A stretch of DNA of 64,000 bases from Chryseobacterium sp. G0201 (GTDB lineage: Bacteria; Bacteroidota; Bacteroidia; Flavobacteriales; Weeksellaceae). Numbering within the stretch: position 1 is the stretch's first letter; every line of letters starts with the position of its first letter. This document shows, piece after piece, positions 35,813 through 45,807 of the stretch. Made by a program: the position numbers and the translations under genes. Below the pieces are notes generated by a model, which had not been told where the DNA came from, searched no databases, and was given only the letters and a program-made list of their open reading frames with translations. The stretch spans positions 1,860,001-1,924,000 of the forward strand of contig NZ_CP033917.1 in assembly GCF_003815655.1 (NCBI RefSeq). Direction: 5' to 3'.

Positions 35813-38611
35813 ATGAATGTTAAACTACGTGTATTAAGTGCGGGAGCTTTGTTTTTCTTAGGACAAACTGTCTTTGCACAAACAACAAAGAGAGATACTA
35901 CAACAAAAGTAAAAGAAATTGAAGAAGTTGTTCTAGTTGGTGTACAAAAGAAGAAAAAAGATGAGGTGACTCAGGCTGTTTCTGTCGTTGGCGGTGACGA
36001 ACTTGCTAGAATGTCTGCTTCAAGTACCGGGATTTCTAATATGTTGCAGGGGAAAATGTCAGGTTTACAAGTTTCCACTAACTCTGGTAAGCCAGGAGAG
36101 CCAGGATCTATTAGAATTAGAGGAGCTATCAATGTTTCTTCTACTTTAGGAGCTTCAGATCCACTTTTTGTAGTTGATGGAGTCTATATGACTCAGCGTC
36201 AGTTTAACTCAATTCCACCATCTGATATAGAAAGTGTTACTGAGTTGAAAGATGCTGCTTCAACTGCTGTGTATGGAGCAAGAGCTGCAAATGGAGTTAT
36301 TGTTATCACTACTAAAAGAGGAAAGTCTGGGAAGCCTTCTATAGCGTATGAAACTAGATTTGGGTTTGCATATAAGCCTAAAGATGTGAATTTTACGATG
36401 ATGGATACATCTCAGAAAATACAATTTGAAAATGAGATGTCTAATTTGGGAATAAATCCAAATCCTGTGTATAGTGCACAAGAAACTGCTGATTTATTGT
36501 CAAAAAACCATGATTGGTCTAAGGATATATTAAGAAATTCAAGCATACAATATCATAATTTATCAGTAAGAGGAGGAAGTGATAAAAATTCTTATTATAT
36601 ATCTTTAGGTTATGATTCAGACTCTGGAATCTTACAAGAGCTTGAAGGATTTAAAAGATATAATGGTAGATTCAACTTTGACCAACAGCTTACGGATAAA
36701 ATCAAAATGGGTTTTGATTTTGGCATCGTAAATGTTAAAACACAAGATCAAAGATTCTCTTATAATGCATTGAGTCCATTCTATTCAGTATATAGTCTAA
36801 ATCCTTATGAAACTGTATATGACGCTGATGGAAGTTTTAATCCAACAACTAATTCAATTAATCCAATTGATCTTAGAAGAAATGAAGTAACCACGGATTG
36901 GAGAACTAGAATTAATGCACAGGTATTTGGAACTTATGAGTTTTTTAAAGGATTGACATTTAAATCGACTTTTGGTAACATTTATGATCTTAGAAAAAAT
37001 AAATACGTTGTAAAAAAAGGGTCTGACATTGGCGCTGTTTATGGCACACCTGACGGTAGTATTAGAGATCTTAGATCAGATTTCTGGACGTATGTATTCA
37101 ATAACAGATTCGATTTCAATAAAACATTTGGTAAGCATAAAGTAGGTGCAGTTGCTGCATTCGAATATAGCCAAGAAAATTTTGGAAGTTTAAATGCTAC
37201 TAAGAGAGTTATGTTAGGTTCAGATATTACTGATATTGGTTCTGCTGCAACTCCATTTGCAATTACTGGTGCTACTACTTCAACTAGATATGTAAGTTTA
37301 TTAGGAGTTGTTGATTATAGCTACGCAGGTAAATATATCTTATCTGGATCAATTAGAAGAGACGGAAACTCTAGATTGGGACAAGATAACAAATATGGTA
37401 ACTTTTGGTCAGCATCAGCTGCTTGGAATTTAGCAAAAGAATCATTCTTTGATGTTCCTTTCTTCAATGACATTAAATTTAGATATAGTATTGGTACAAC
37501 AGGAAATGTAGCTGCACTTGCAGATTACCAAAATCTTATCTCTGTCGTATCTGGTGATTATGGTACTGATCCTACATCTGGTCCTGCAAATAGTGTAGGA
37601 AATAAGGATCTAAAATGGGAATCTAAAGAATCTCAAAACTTAGGAGTTGATATTGCTATGTTTAAGAACAGAATCAAACTAAGTGCAGAAGTATTTAAGG
37701 ATAATAGAAAGGATTTCCTTTATGCTATTCCTAGTACACAATATGAAGGTGGAGGTTATCTTTTCTCAAGTATAACTAATGCGGGAAATATTGAAATTAA
37801 AGGTCTAGAATCTGAGTTAAGTATTGATGTTATCAAAAGCCAGGATTTCGATTGGACAGTTAGAGGGAATATTTCAATGTTGAAATATCAAGTAAAAAGT
37901 TTGTATGGTACTAATACTCAGTTAAACCTAGATGGTTATACATTTATGAGTGTTGGAATGGAGCCAACTATTTTCAAAATGGTTAAAAGTGCTGGTGTAG
38001 ATGCACAAACAGGAGAAGCATTGTACTATAAACTAGATGGATCTGTTACGAATGTATATAGCTCTAGTGATGCTCAATTCTTACATGGAAAATCTACATT
38101 ACCAAGTGCTTATGGTGGATTTGGAACAACATTTAGATATAAAGGCTTTGATTTAAATGCTGATTTCTCTTTCCAAACTGGTGGGTATAGCTATAATATC
38201 ATGGCTCAAAACTTAGTTGATTTTTCAGCTTATAGTCAGAACTTGAGTACTGATGCATTTAATTATTGGAGAAATTCAGGAGATACTAATGTAGGACCTG
38301 CTCCAACGGTTAATGGTATAGAAACTACTGATGCTTTCCTTCAAAAAACAGATTTTATCAGATTTAGATCATTAGAACTTGGATATACATTTGATAAGAA
38401 ATTTTTAGGTACGTATATTCCTGTAAATAGTATTAGAGTATATGGTTCAGGACAGAATTTAGCTCTTTGGACTAACTTCACAGGAGATCCCGAAGTTGCT
38501 GTTGCTTCTGAAACTCAAGTTAATAATGGAGCATTTGTTCCAGGTGCTATTAACTTATATAATTACCCAACTACTAGAACATTCCTTATAGGATTGCAAG
38601 TTAATTTTTAA
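35813..38611 (+). CDS. SusC/RagA-family TonB-dependent outer-membrane receptor
   Basis: A 932-residue outer-membrane transporter. The signal peptide is MNVKLRVLSAGALFFLGQTVFAQ. The plug begins with VKEIEEVVLVGVQKKKKDE and contains MSGLQVSTNSGKPGEPGSIR, DPLFVVDGVYM and AASTAVYGARAANGVIVITT, the standard SusC blocks. A beta-barrel region follows and ends in a C-terminal aromatic (FLIGLQVNF). The carboxypeptidase-like domain often found before the plug is absent. It works with the SusD-like lipoprotein encoded 12 bases downstream. The imported substrate is unknown because no polysaccharide-degrading gene is nearby. Confidence 0.94.
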   Translation: MNVKLRVLSAGALFFLGQTVFAQTTKRDTTTKVKEIEEVVLVGVQKKKKDEVTQAVSVVGGDELARMSASSTGISNMLQGKMSGLQVSTNSGKPGEPGSIRIRGAINVSSTLGASDPLFVVDGVYMTQRQFNSIPPSDIESVTELKDAASTAVYGARAANGVIVITTKRGKSGKPSIAYETRFGFAYKPKDVNFTMMDTSQKIQFENEMSNLGINPNPVYSAQETADLLSKNHDWSKDILRNSSIQYHNLSVRGGSDKNSYYISLGYDSDSGILQELEGFKRYNGRFNFDQQLTDKIKMGFDFGIVNVKTQDQRFSYNALSPFYSVYSLNPYETVYDADGSFNPTTNSINPIDLRRNEVTTDWRTRINAQVFGTYEFFKGLTFKSTFGNIYDLRKNKYVVKKGSDIGAVYGTPDGSIRDLRSDFWTYVFNNRFDFNKTFGKHKVGAVAAFEYSQENFGSLNATKRVMLGSDITDIGSAATPFAITGATTSTRYVSLLGVVDYSYAGKYILSGSIRRDGNSRLGQDNKYGNFWSASAAWNLAKESFFDVPFFNDIKFRYSIGTTGNVAALADYQNLISVVSGDYGTDPTSGPANSVGNKDLKWESKESQNLGVDIAMFKNRIKLSAEVFKDNRKDFLYAIPSTQYEGGGYLFSSITNAGNIEIKGLESELSIDVIKSQDFDWTVRGNISMLKYQVKSLYGTNTQLNLDGYTFMSVGMEPTIFKMVKSAGVDAQTGEALYYKLDGSVTNVYSSSDAQFLHGKSTLPSAYGGFGTTFRYKGFDLNADFSFQTGGYSYNIMAQNLVDFSAYSQNLSTDAFNYWRNSGDTNVGPAPTVNGIETTDAFLQKTDFIRFRSLELGYTFDKKFLGTYIPVNSIRVYGSGQNLALWTNFTGDPEVAVASETQVNNGAFVPGAINLYNYPTTRTFLIGLQVNF

Positions 38612-38623
38612 TTTTATTTTATT

Positions 38624-40063
38624 ATGAAAAGACATATAGTAAAAATAGTTTTATTTGCTGCACTAGCTTTTACTGCATCATCATGTACAGATGATTTATC
38701 AGTATTGCCAAATGATAGATTAGTTGTAGACAATTATTATACAACTGAAAGTGATTTTAGAAAAGGGGTTGATTATGCTTATGATGCATTCAAAGCTGCA
38801 GGTTATTATTCTGGAGATAATGCACAAACAATAATTCCGGATATCCTTTCTGATAATTTAATTCAAAACCCTCAAGGAAGAAGATCAAACAACTCTGCTT
38901 TTATTTTTGATATTGCAGCAAACGTTGGAGATGTAACTTCTGTTTATGGTGCCGGTTATGCTGTTGCAGCTAGAGCTAATGCTGTGCTTGATAAAATCAC
39001 TAATTTATCGCCAGGAGCTTTTAGAACTAATATTGAAGCAGAAGCAAGAGGAATTCGTGCGATCGCTCATTTTGATATTGTAAGAAGATACTGTAAAATA
39101 CCAACACAGTCTGCTGATGCTCCAGGATCGTTAGGTATTGCATATGTAGAAAAATTTGATCCATTTCTTGTTACTTCAAGGGATTTGAATGTTTCTCAAG
39201 TTTATGATAAAATAATTGCAGATTTATTATTTGCAGAGCAGAATATTACTCAAACAGCTAACGTAGGTAAACTTACTAAAGCTGCAGTACAAGGGATGTT
39301 ATCTAGAGTTTATTTATATAAAGGAGACTATGATAATGTTATCTTATGGGGACAGAAGTCATTGGCTTCAAGCCCAAGCGTTGGAACTATAGCTAATTTT
39401 AAAAACATCTGGGCTGATTCTTCTAGTGATGGTGTTTTGTTTAAAGTACTAAATTCAGGTATCGAAAATGTTAAAACAGGATCTAGTTATAATCAAACTG
39501 TAGGAGGACAAATTAAGTCAGAATATGTTGTAGATTATGATTTATACACTAAATTTATAGCTACGGATATCAGAAAAAGCTCTTATATTGTAACATCTCC
39601 TTTTACAGGAAAGACCTATAATAATGTAATTAAATACAAGCAAGCCACTGGTAAGCCTATTGAAGCTGTAGATATCAAGTATTTAAGAACTGCTGAAGTT
39701 CTTTTGAATGTTGCTGAAGCAATGTTTAAAAAAGGAAATGAGGTTGGAGCGCTTGGTCTTTTAAATACTTTAAGAGCTCAAAGATACACTGGATTCGTTT
39801 CTGGTACTGAAACAGGAACAAATCTTTGGAATGCTATTATGCTGGAAAGAAGATTGGAATTAGCATTTGAAACAGACAGATTCTTTACTCTAAAAAGATT
39901 AGGTCTTCCAATTCAAAGATCTAGTTTTGGACCTGAATCAAATGGTACTGGAAATCCTGCAACTGTACTTACACTTCCGGTTTCTAGCCATAAGTGGCAG
40001 TTACCAATTCCACAAGGAGCGATTGATATTAATCCTCAAATTCAACAAAATCCTGGTTATTAA
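38624..40063 (+). CDS. SusD/RagB-family outer-membrane lipoprotein
   Basis: A 479-residue lipoprotein. The signal peptide is MKRHIVKIVLFAALAFTASSC with the lipidated cysteine at residue 21. The first mature residues are TDDLSVLPNDRLVVDNYY, followed by TPR-like helices with LRAQRYTGFVSGTE and RRLELAFETDRFFTLKRLG, the C-terminal SusD signature. It caps the SusC channel at the cell surface and binds substrate. A terminator follows after 23 bases, so the pair is a stand-alone operon. Confidence 0.93.
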   Translation: MKRHIVKIVLFAALAFTASSCTDDLSVLPNDRLVVDNYYTTESDFRKGVDYAYDAFKAAGYYSGDNAQTIIPDILSDNLIQNPQGRRSNNSAFIFDIAANVGDVTSVYGAGYAVAARANAVLDKITNLSPGAFRTNIEAEARGIRAIAHFDIVRRYCKIPTQSADAPGSLGIAYVEKFDPFLVTSRDLNVSQVYDKIIADLLFAEQNITQTANVGKLTKAAVQGMLSRVYLYKGDYDNVILWGQKSLASSPSVGTIANFKNIWADSSSDGVLFKVLNSGIENVKTGSSYNQTVGGQIKSEYVVDYDLYTKFIATDIRKSSYIVTSPFTGKTYNNVIKYKQATGKPIEAVDIKYLRTAEVLLNVAEAMFKKGNEVGALGLLNTLRAQRYTGFVSGTETGTNLWNAIMLERRLELAFETDRFFTLKRLGLPIQRSSFGPESNGTGNPATVLTLPVSSHKWQLPIPQGAIDINPQIQQNPGY

Positions 40064-40086
40064 TCAAACAATAATCATATAATTTA

Positions 40087-40111
40087 AACCCTGCTCTAAG
40101 CAGGGTTTTTT
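40087..40111 (+). terminator. Intrinsic terminator after the first susD
   Basis: AACCCTGCT and AGCAGGGTT form a perfect nine-base stem over a three-base loop, followed by TTTT. It closes the susC-susD operon. Confidence 0.93.
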
Positions 40112-40127
40112 ATTTCCTTTTATTTCT

Positions 40128-40135
40128 TATTTTTG
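40128..40135 (+). promoter_or_regulatory. Possible promoter -7 box for the porin gene
   Basis: TATTTTTG fits TAnnTTTG and lies 65 bases before the ATG at 40201, right after the susD terminator. No clear TTG is found at the expected upstream distance. Confidence 0.45.
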
Positions 40136-40200
40136 CTGTACAAAATTTGATATGGCAACTTCATGTTACATGTGACTTTTTGAACAATATAAACGAACAT

Positions 40201-42138
40201 ATGAAGTACATACTTTTTATAATAATATTTTTTGGTTTTATTTCTAAAGCTCAGGTGGTTAATAAAACAGATTCTAATAAACTTAAAGAAAATCCGGCGG
40301 ATACTTTGGTTGTGGACTCTGGAAAAAAGGATTCCTTGAAAATATTTAAGCCAACTATCAATGATTATCAATATCAGACACAGTTTTCTGAAAAAAAGGT
40401 GTTTGATACAGTTATGACCTTTGATAAGACGTATATTTTTTCACAATATAATAACAAGGATAATTTTGGAAGAGTGCAAGTCGCTAACATTGGGGCTGGT
40501 TTTAATCCGTTGTCTTATGAAGTGAATGCTGAACAGAACCTATCTTTATTACCAGAGAATAAATCATACGGAATTATAGGGATCAATGATGTTAAGTATT
40601 ACGATGTAAAAACGCCTACCGCTACATTTGTCTATCATAATGCAATGAAGAATGGAGCCGCTCTGAAATCAACTTATACTCAAAACATAGGTAAAAGATT
40701 CAATTTTGCTTTAGAGTATATGGGATTACGCTCGCAGGGAATGTACCGAAACTTCTTGGCTGCAAATAACAACACTTTGTTTTCCGGGCACTACGTTTCT
40801 AAAAGCGGAAATTATGAACTATTTGCACACTATTTACACCAAAATGTAAACAATCAGGAAAATGGAGGGATCATAGAAGATGATCTTTTCCAAAGTGGAG
40901 ACAGTGATTATAGAAACAGACAAAATGCTCAGGTTAACTTAGCGTCTTCAAGTTCGCAATATTCATATAGAAGATACTATTTAAGCCATCAGTTTTCGCC
41001 TTTCAACTCAGAGAAATACCCTTTTAGGATTAGACATACAATCTTTCATCAAGGAAACAAGTATTACTATGCTCAGGGAGCTTTAGAGCCTTATTGGTAC
41101 GATGCGCCACAGGAAATTGTTACAGGTTTTCCTCTTTCAACAAAAAAATATTCGGATAATTTAAGCAATACGGTTAGTTTGGTTTGGGATAATGAAAAAT
41201 TCAAGCTTGATGCCGGCGTTCGTTACCAAATGTTGAAATTTGGAGCAACTCCCATCACGTTACCGATTTTAGAAATACCAAATGAAATCAAGGAAAATAG
41301 AATTGGAGCGGTCGGAAATCTTCAGGTGAAACTTTTAAATAAAATACAGTTGAATTCATTCCTGGAATTTTCAAATGGAAGTCAATTCGGAACTTATTTA
41401 AAGACAACAAATAATCTTAAGTTTGAACCGATAAAAGACTATTTCGTAAATGCTAAGGTTAACTTCCAAAGCGTTTATCCTTCATTCAATTATCTTTTAA
41501 ATACTTCGAATTATAATAATTTTAATTATTATCTTCAAAATGCAAAAAATCAGTCAATAACTGAAATTGGAGGAAATGTAAATTTAAAATGGTTCAAAAC
41601 AGAACTATTTGTAAACTATTTCAGAATTGATAATTATACGTATTTCGATCAGTTTGCAGCGCCAAAACAGAGTGATAGTTCACTAAATATTTCTCAAATA
41701 GGAGGTGATGCAACATTCAACTACGGTCGTTTTTATCTCAACACAAGATTACAGTTCCAAAATGCATTAACAAATAAAGAATTGTTGCCGATGCCAAGTT
41801 TTATCGGTAGAGCGAATTTCTTTTATCAGTCTAAAGCTTTCAAAGATGCTGCGGAAATTCAGGCCGGGATAAAAGTATATTACTTCTCAAAATTTGCGTC
41901 AAGAGATTATTTCCCGATACTTAACGAATATCTTTTACCCAACTCAAGTTCATTTTCAATTGGCGGACAGCCGATCGCTGATGTTTATTTTAACATGAAG
42001 GTTAAAAAAATGTTTTTCTTTATTGAAGGTCAGCAGATCGGGACGCTTATTTCACATAATAAAGCCTACGCATTTCCACATTATCCGGTCTATGATTTTA
42101 GACTGAATATTGGAATTGTTTGGTATTTGTTCAACTAA
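40201..42138 (+). CDS. Putative outer-membrane porin (beta-barrel)
   Basis: A 645-residue protein. I choose the ATG at 40201, which gives the signal peptide MKYILFIIIFFGFISKAQ. A longer reading from 40147 has a non-signal N-terminus. After a charged linker the sequence alternates hydrophobic and polar residues over about 550 residues, typical of a beta barrel, and ends in an aromatic-rich strand (LNIGIVWYLFN). It resembles the Bacteroidetes putative-porin family (PF14121 type), found widely in flavobacteria with unknown substrate. It is followed after 15 bases by bshC. Confidence 0.78.
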   Translation: MKYILFIIIFFGFISKAQVVNKTDSNKLKENPADTLVVDSGKKDSLKIFKPTINDYQYQTQFSEKKVFDTVMTFDKTYIFSQYNNKDNFGRVQVANIGAGFNPLSYEVNAEQNLSLLPENKSYGIIGINDVKYYDVKTPTATFVYHNAMKNGAALKSTYTQNIGKRFNFALEYMGLRSQGMYRNFLAANNNTLFSGHYVSKSGNYELFAHYLHQNVNNQENGGIIEDDLFQSGDSDYRNRQNAQVNLASSSSQYSYRRYYLSHQFSPFNSEKYPFRIRHTIFHQGNKYYYAQGALEPYWYDAPQEIVTGFPLSTKKYSDNLSNTVSLVWDNEKFKLDAGVRYQMLKFGATPITLPILEIPNEIKENRIGAVGNLQVKLLNKIQLNSFLEFSNGSQFGTYLKTTNNLKFEPIKDYFVNAKVNFQSVYPSFNYLLNTSNYNNFNYYLQNAKNQSITEIGGNVNLKWFKTELFVNYFRIDNYTYFDQFAAPKQSDSSLNISQIGGDATFNYGRFYLNTRLQFQNALTNKELLPMPSFIGRANFFYQSKAFKDAAEIQAGIKVYYFSKFASRDYFPILNEYLLPNSSSFSIGGQPIADVYFNMKVKKMFFFIEGQQIGTLISHNKAYAFPHYPVYDFRLNIGIVWYLFN

Positions 42139-42153
42139 TATTATACATCAAAG

Positions 42154-43740
42154 TTGAAAACAATTAATAAAATATCATTTAACGATATAGAAAGCATTCC
42201 TCAATTGATCAAAGATTTTTTGAATCATAAAATTGAAGGTTTCGAAGAAAGTACATTTTCTTTAGATAATTTTAAAAATCAGATTCATCTAAAACAGGAT
42301 TCTTTTTCGCAAGATCAGAGAGCGGTTTTATTTAATGCACTTACAGACCAGCTAAAAGATCTTAAACTTTCATCAAAGCAAAAGGAAAATTTAGATAATT
42401 TAAAACAGGCTAATACATTTACGATTACTACAGGCCATCAGTTGAATTTATTCTCTGGACCTGTTTTCTTTGTGTATAAAATTTTACAGACGATTAAAAC
42501 CTGTTCTTATTTAAAAGAAAACTTCCCTGATTTTAATTTCGTTCCTGTGTATTGGATGGCTTCTGAAGATCATGATTTTGCAGAGATCAACCATTTTAAA
42601 ACGGACAATAATTATTATGAAATTAATGAAAAGTCAGGCGGTCCGGTTGGAAGAATCACAATCAACGATACATTTTTCATTTCGGAATTTGAAAAAGAAT
42701 TTAAAGACTCTGTTTTTGGAACTGAATTAATTTTAATGCTGAAAGAAGCTTATAAAGTTGGGAATACCTTGACTCAAGCTATTCAGACTTTAGTTAACAG
42801 ACTTTTTTCAGATCTTGGTTTGTTGATTATTGATGGAGATTCTAAAGAGCTTAAAACTCAGATAAAAGATATTTTTAAGGATGAATTGCTTAATTTCAGT
42901 CTGCATGAAACATCAAAAGATAAAGTTGATTTTCTAACTGAAAAATATGGTAAAGTTCAAGTGAATCCTCGCGAAATCAATTTGTTTTATTTTTCAGAAA
43001 CGAGAGACAGAATTGATTTTGACGGTCAAAAATATATTGTTGTTGATAAAAATATTCAATTTACTCAGGAGGAAATCTTGAAAGAATTGGAAAATCATCC
43101 TGAAAAATTCAGTCCGAATGCTTTGATGCGTCCGGTTTATCAGGAAAAAGTTTTGCCCAATCTGGCCTACATCGGAGGAAATGCCGAAATCATGTATTGG
43201 CTGGAATTGAAAGATTATTTCACAAAAATCAATATTCCGTTTCCTGTTTTGATTCCAAGAAATTCAATGTTATTTTTAAAGGAAAAAACGGTGGGGAAAG
43301 TTGAAAAATTAGATTTGAAAATTGAAGATTTTTTCCAGAACTTTACTACAATTACAAATAATAAGATTTTAGATAATAATCAGATTTTAGAGTTGTTAGA
43401 AAAAAAGGAAAATATTTTAGCAAATAACTTTTGTGAATTAAAATCAATCGCCGAAACCACTGAAAAGTCTTTTGGAAACATGGTTAAAGCAGAGGAAACA
43501 AGACAGTTGAAATCTTTTGCGAGAATGAAAAAACGCCTTCTTCATGCTGAAAAAATAAAGCAAAGCGAATTGTTGGAAAGATTGGAAAATCTATTTTTAG
43601 ATGTACATCCTTCTAAGACTTGGCAGGAAAGGGTTTATAATTTTAGTGTATTTTTCGCAGATTATGGATATTCGTGGCTTGAAACTTGTTTGGAAGAAAT
43701 GGTGGTTCAAGATTCAAAATTAATAATTGTTGCCATTTAA
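42154..43740 (+). CDS. bshC: Bacillithiol biosynthesis cysteine-adding enzyme BshC
   Basis: A 528-residue enzyme that begins with a TTG codon and reads KTINKISFNDIESIPQLIKD. FTITTGHQLNLFSGPVFF and VPVYWMASEDHDFAEINHF are the defining blocks of BshC. A C-terminal coiled-coil region (about 385-450) follows. BshC joins cysteine to glucosaminyl-malate in the last step of bacillithiol synthesis, so the organism is expected to use bacillithiol as its small thiol. bshA and bshB are not in the window. The gene lies 15 bases after the porin and is probably co-transcribed with it. Confidence 0.93.
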   Translation: MKTINKISFNDIESIPQLIKDFLNHKIEGFEESTFSLDNFKNQIHLKQDSFSQDQRAVLFNALTDQLKDLKLSSKQKENLDNLKQANTFTITTGHQLNLFSGPVFFVYKILQTIKTCSYLKENFPDFNFVPVYWMASEDHDFAEINHFKTDNNYYEINEKSGGPVGRITINDTFFISEFEKEFKDSVFGTELILMLKEAYKVGNTLTQAIQTLVNRLFSDLGLLIIDGDSKELKTQIKDIFKDELLNFSLHETSKDKVDFLTEKYGKVQVNPREINLFYFSETRDRIDFDGQKYIVVDKNIQFTQEEILKELENHPEKFSPNALMRPVYQEKVLPNLAYIGGNAEIMYWLELKDYFTKINIPFPVLIPRNSMLFLKEKTVGKVEKLDLKIEDFFQNFTTITNNKILDNNQILELLEKKENILANNFCELKSIAETTEKSFGNMVKAEETRQLKSFARMKKRLLHAEKIKQSELLERLENLFLDVHPSKTWQERVYNFSVFFADYGYSWLETCLEEMVVQDSKLIIVAI

Positions 43741-43759
43741 TTTTAAAGAAGTATTTTTG
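43730..43759 (+). promoter_or_regulatory. Promoter of the LysM gene
   Basis: TTG at 43730-43732, 19 bases and TATTTTTG at 43752-43759 match the Bacteroidetes consensus. The -33 box lies inside the last codons of bshC. The leader would be about 15 bases. Confidence 0.7.
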
Positions 43760-43778
43760 TAAATTATAATTATCGACT

Positions 43779-45737
43779 ATGATAAAGAGGTTTTTTATTC
43801 TATCCAGTTTATGTATGTTTTTGGGCATGTCTGCTCAGAAATCTCACACCGTTGTAAAAGGCGACAATCCTTATAATATTGCGAAAAAATACGGAATAAC
43901 TGTAGATGAATTGCTAAAACTAAATCCAAAGTTTAAAGACGGCAAATTAGCGATCGGAGACATTCTTACGGTTAAATCTGATAAAACTGCTGCAACTTCA
44001 GTTTCTAAAACAACTGTGGCTGTTGTAGAAAAAGCTAAACCTAACTCTCAGACTGGCAGAATTATTTTGCAGCCTAAACAAACGGTTTACGGAATCACAA
44101 AACAATACCGCATCTCTGAAACTGATTTGAGAAAATTAAATCCTGAATTGGATTCTCACATGAAGATCGGGGATGAGATCACATTACCTCTTGACAGCAT
44201 CAAAAAATATGGTGGTGAGCAGGCGCAAGCTGCCATTACAACTCATGCAGATGTAAAACCTGTTGAGAAAATTACAGCTGTGGATACTTCTGATGTTCCT
44301 GCTGAGAATAATATTTTATATGTTGTTCAGGCAAAAGATAATTATTACAGAATTTCAAAACAGTTTAATGTCACTAAAGAGGAACTTTTTGCTTTAAATC
44401 CAGGATTGGAAGAGAAAGGTTTGAAACCTGGTGAGTCTATTAAAATTAAAAAATCAAATACATCAGTTGCTGAACCGGTAGCGAATACAAAAGCTACAAT
44501 TGATTCAGGAAGCGAAAAATCTTCTTCAAATTCATCAAATACAAGCACTGCTTCTGAGGATGAATACGCAACATATACAGTTGTGCAGGGAGATACTGTT
44601 TTCTCTATTGTAAATAAATTCGGAGTATCGATTGACGAACTTATTGCTCTAAATCCAGATTTATCTCACGGATTAAAAACAGGAATGGTTTTAAAGATCA
44701 AAAAACTGGATCCTGCTTACATCAAGAAAAACGGTGATGCTTTGAGCGTAGTTTTGATGCTTCCTTTCGGATACAGCACGAACGAAACTCAATACAGAAC
44801 AATGGCTTTGGATTTCTTAACAGGAGCAAAATTGGCTATTGAAAGAAATGCGAGAAACGGTCAGAAATTGGATATAAAAATCGTTGATTCAGGAAATGAA
44901 GCATCGTTTAAAAATTCAATGACTCAAATCAATCCTAATAATACGGATTTAATTATCGGTCCATTCTTTAAATCTAACGTTGTAGATGTTTTAGATTTTA
45001 CTAAAAATCAAAAGATCCCGGTTGTTGCACCATTTGCCAACTCTCCGGAACTTTATAATTACAGCAATTTAATTATTGTTGAAACCAATGATCAGACGTA
45101 CGCAGATAAAATTGTTGAGGAAGTAAAAGGTGTATATTCTGACCAAAAAATTTATGTAGTTGCAGATGCTAAAAAAGACAATGCGAATTACATTAAAGCA
45201 GGTTTGGAAAAAGCTGTTAAAAATCCTAATGTGATCATTGTAAATTCTCCAGCAGATATTCAGCTTGATCAAAATATGATGACTGGGCAATCTGCTCCGG
45301 TTATTGCCATTTTAGCTAATGATAATGATGCTTTGGGTGATGCTTTTGCAAATAAAGTAATTGCTTTGTCTAAAGAAGTTCAAGGCGTTAAAGCTTTCAG
45401 TATGTACTATTCTCCAATTTTTGAAAAGAAAGTGGATGATCTTAGCCAGGCTAATTTGGTGTATTTAATGGATAGAAAAATCAATGCTGATGGTGGGTTT
45501 GAAAAAGAAATCCTTGCAGCATATAAAAGTAAATATTGTAAAACTCCTCCTAAATATGCGATCGTAGGTTTTGATGTTGTAAACGACATGTTAACCAGAG
45601 AAAACAAAAAAGGTGAGATTTTCAAGCAAATGAATAAAGTTCAGACTCAGTTGGCTACCAAATTTGAGTTTGTAAAATCTAAAGCAAACGGAGCTTATGT
45701 AAATACAGGTTATCGTGTGATTAGATTGGTTCCATAA
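43779..45737 (+). CDS. Secreted protein with four LysM domains and a periplasmic-binding-like C-terminal domain
   Basis: A 652-residue protein with the signal peptide MIKRFFILSSLCMFLGMSAQ. LysM units start near residues 23 (HTVVKGDNPYNIAKKYGI), 97 (RIILQPKQTVYGITKQYRI), 179 (ILYVVQAKDNYYRISKQF) and 263 (YATYTVVQGDTVFSIVNKFG). From about 320 a type I periplasmic-binding fold begins: VVLMLPFGYSTNETQYRTM, DLIIGPFFKSNVVDVLDFT and KIPVVAPFANSPEL. LysM units bind peptidoglycan, so the protein probably sits on the cell wall. The C-terminal domain lacks a partner transporter here and its ligand is unknown. This architecture is common in flavobacteria. Confidence 0.88.
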   Translation: MIKRFFILSSLCMFLGMSAQKSHTVVKGDNPYNIAKKYGITVDELLKLNPKFKDGKLAIGDILTVKSDKTAATSVSKTTVAVVEKAKPNSQTGRIILQPKQTVYGITKQYRISETDLRKLNPELDSHMKIGDEITLPLDSIKKYGGEQAQAAITTHADVKPVEKITAVDTSDVPAENNILYVVQAKDNYYRISKQFNVTKEELFALNPGLEEKGLKPGESIKIKKSNTSVAEPVANTKATIDSGSEKSSSNSSNTSTASEDEYATYTVVQGDTVFSIVNKFGVSIDELIALNPDLSHGLKTGMVLKIKKLDPAYIKKNGDALSVVLMLPFGYSTNETQYRTMALDFLTGAKLAIERNARNGQKLDIKIVDSGNEASFKNSMTQINPNNTDLIIGPFFKSNVVDVLDFTKNQKIPVVAPFANSPELYNYSNLIIVETNDQTYADKIVEEVKGVYSDQKIYVVADAKKDNANYIKAGLEKAVKNPNVIIVNSPADIQLDQNMMTGQSAPVIAILANDNDALGDAFANKVIALSKEVQGVKAFSMYYSPIFEKKVDDLSQANLVYLMDRKINADGGFEKEILAAYKSKYCKTPPKYAIVGFDVVNDMLTRENKKGEIFKQMNKVQTQLATKFEFVKSKANGAYVNTGYRVIRLVP

Positions 45738-45778
45738 ATGATTTGAATCAGTTTAAAGAAAAAAGTTAACATTATATT

Positions 45779-45786
45779 TATATTTG
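45779..45786 (+). promoter_or_regulatory. Possible promoter -7 box for fabD
   Basis: TATATTTG exactly fits TAnnTTTG and lies 21 bases before the fabD ATG. The upstream -33 region (TTTAAAGAA) has no clear TTG. Confidence 0.55.
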
Positions 45787-45807
45787 CATAATATTTTAAA
45801 TCAATAC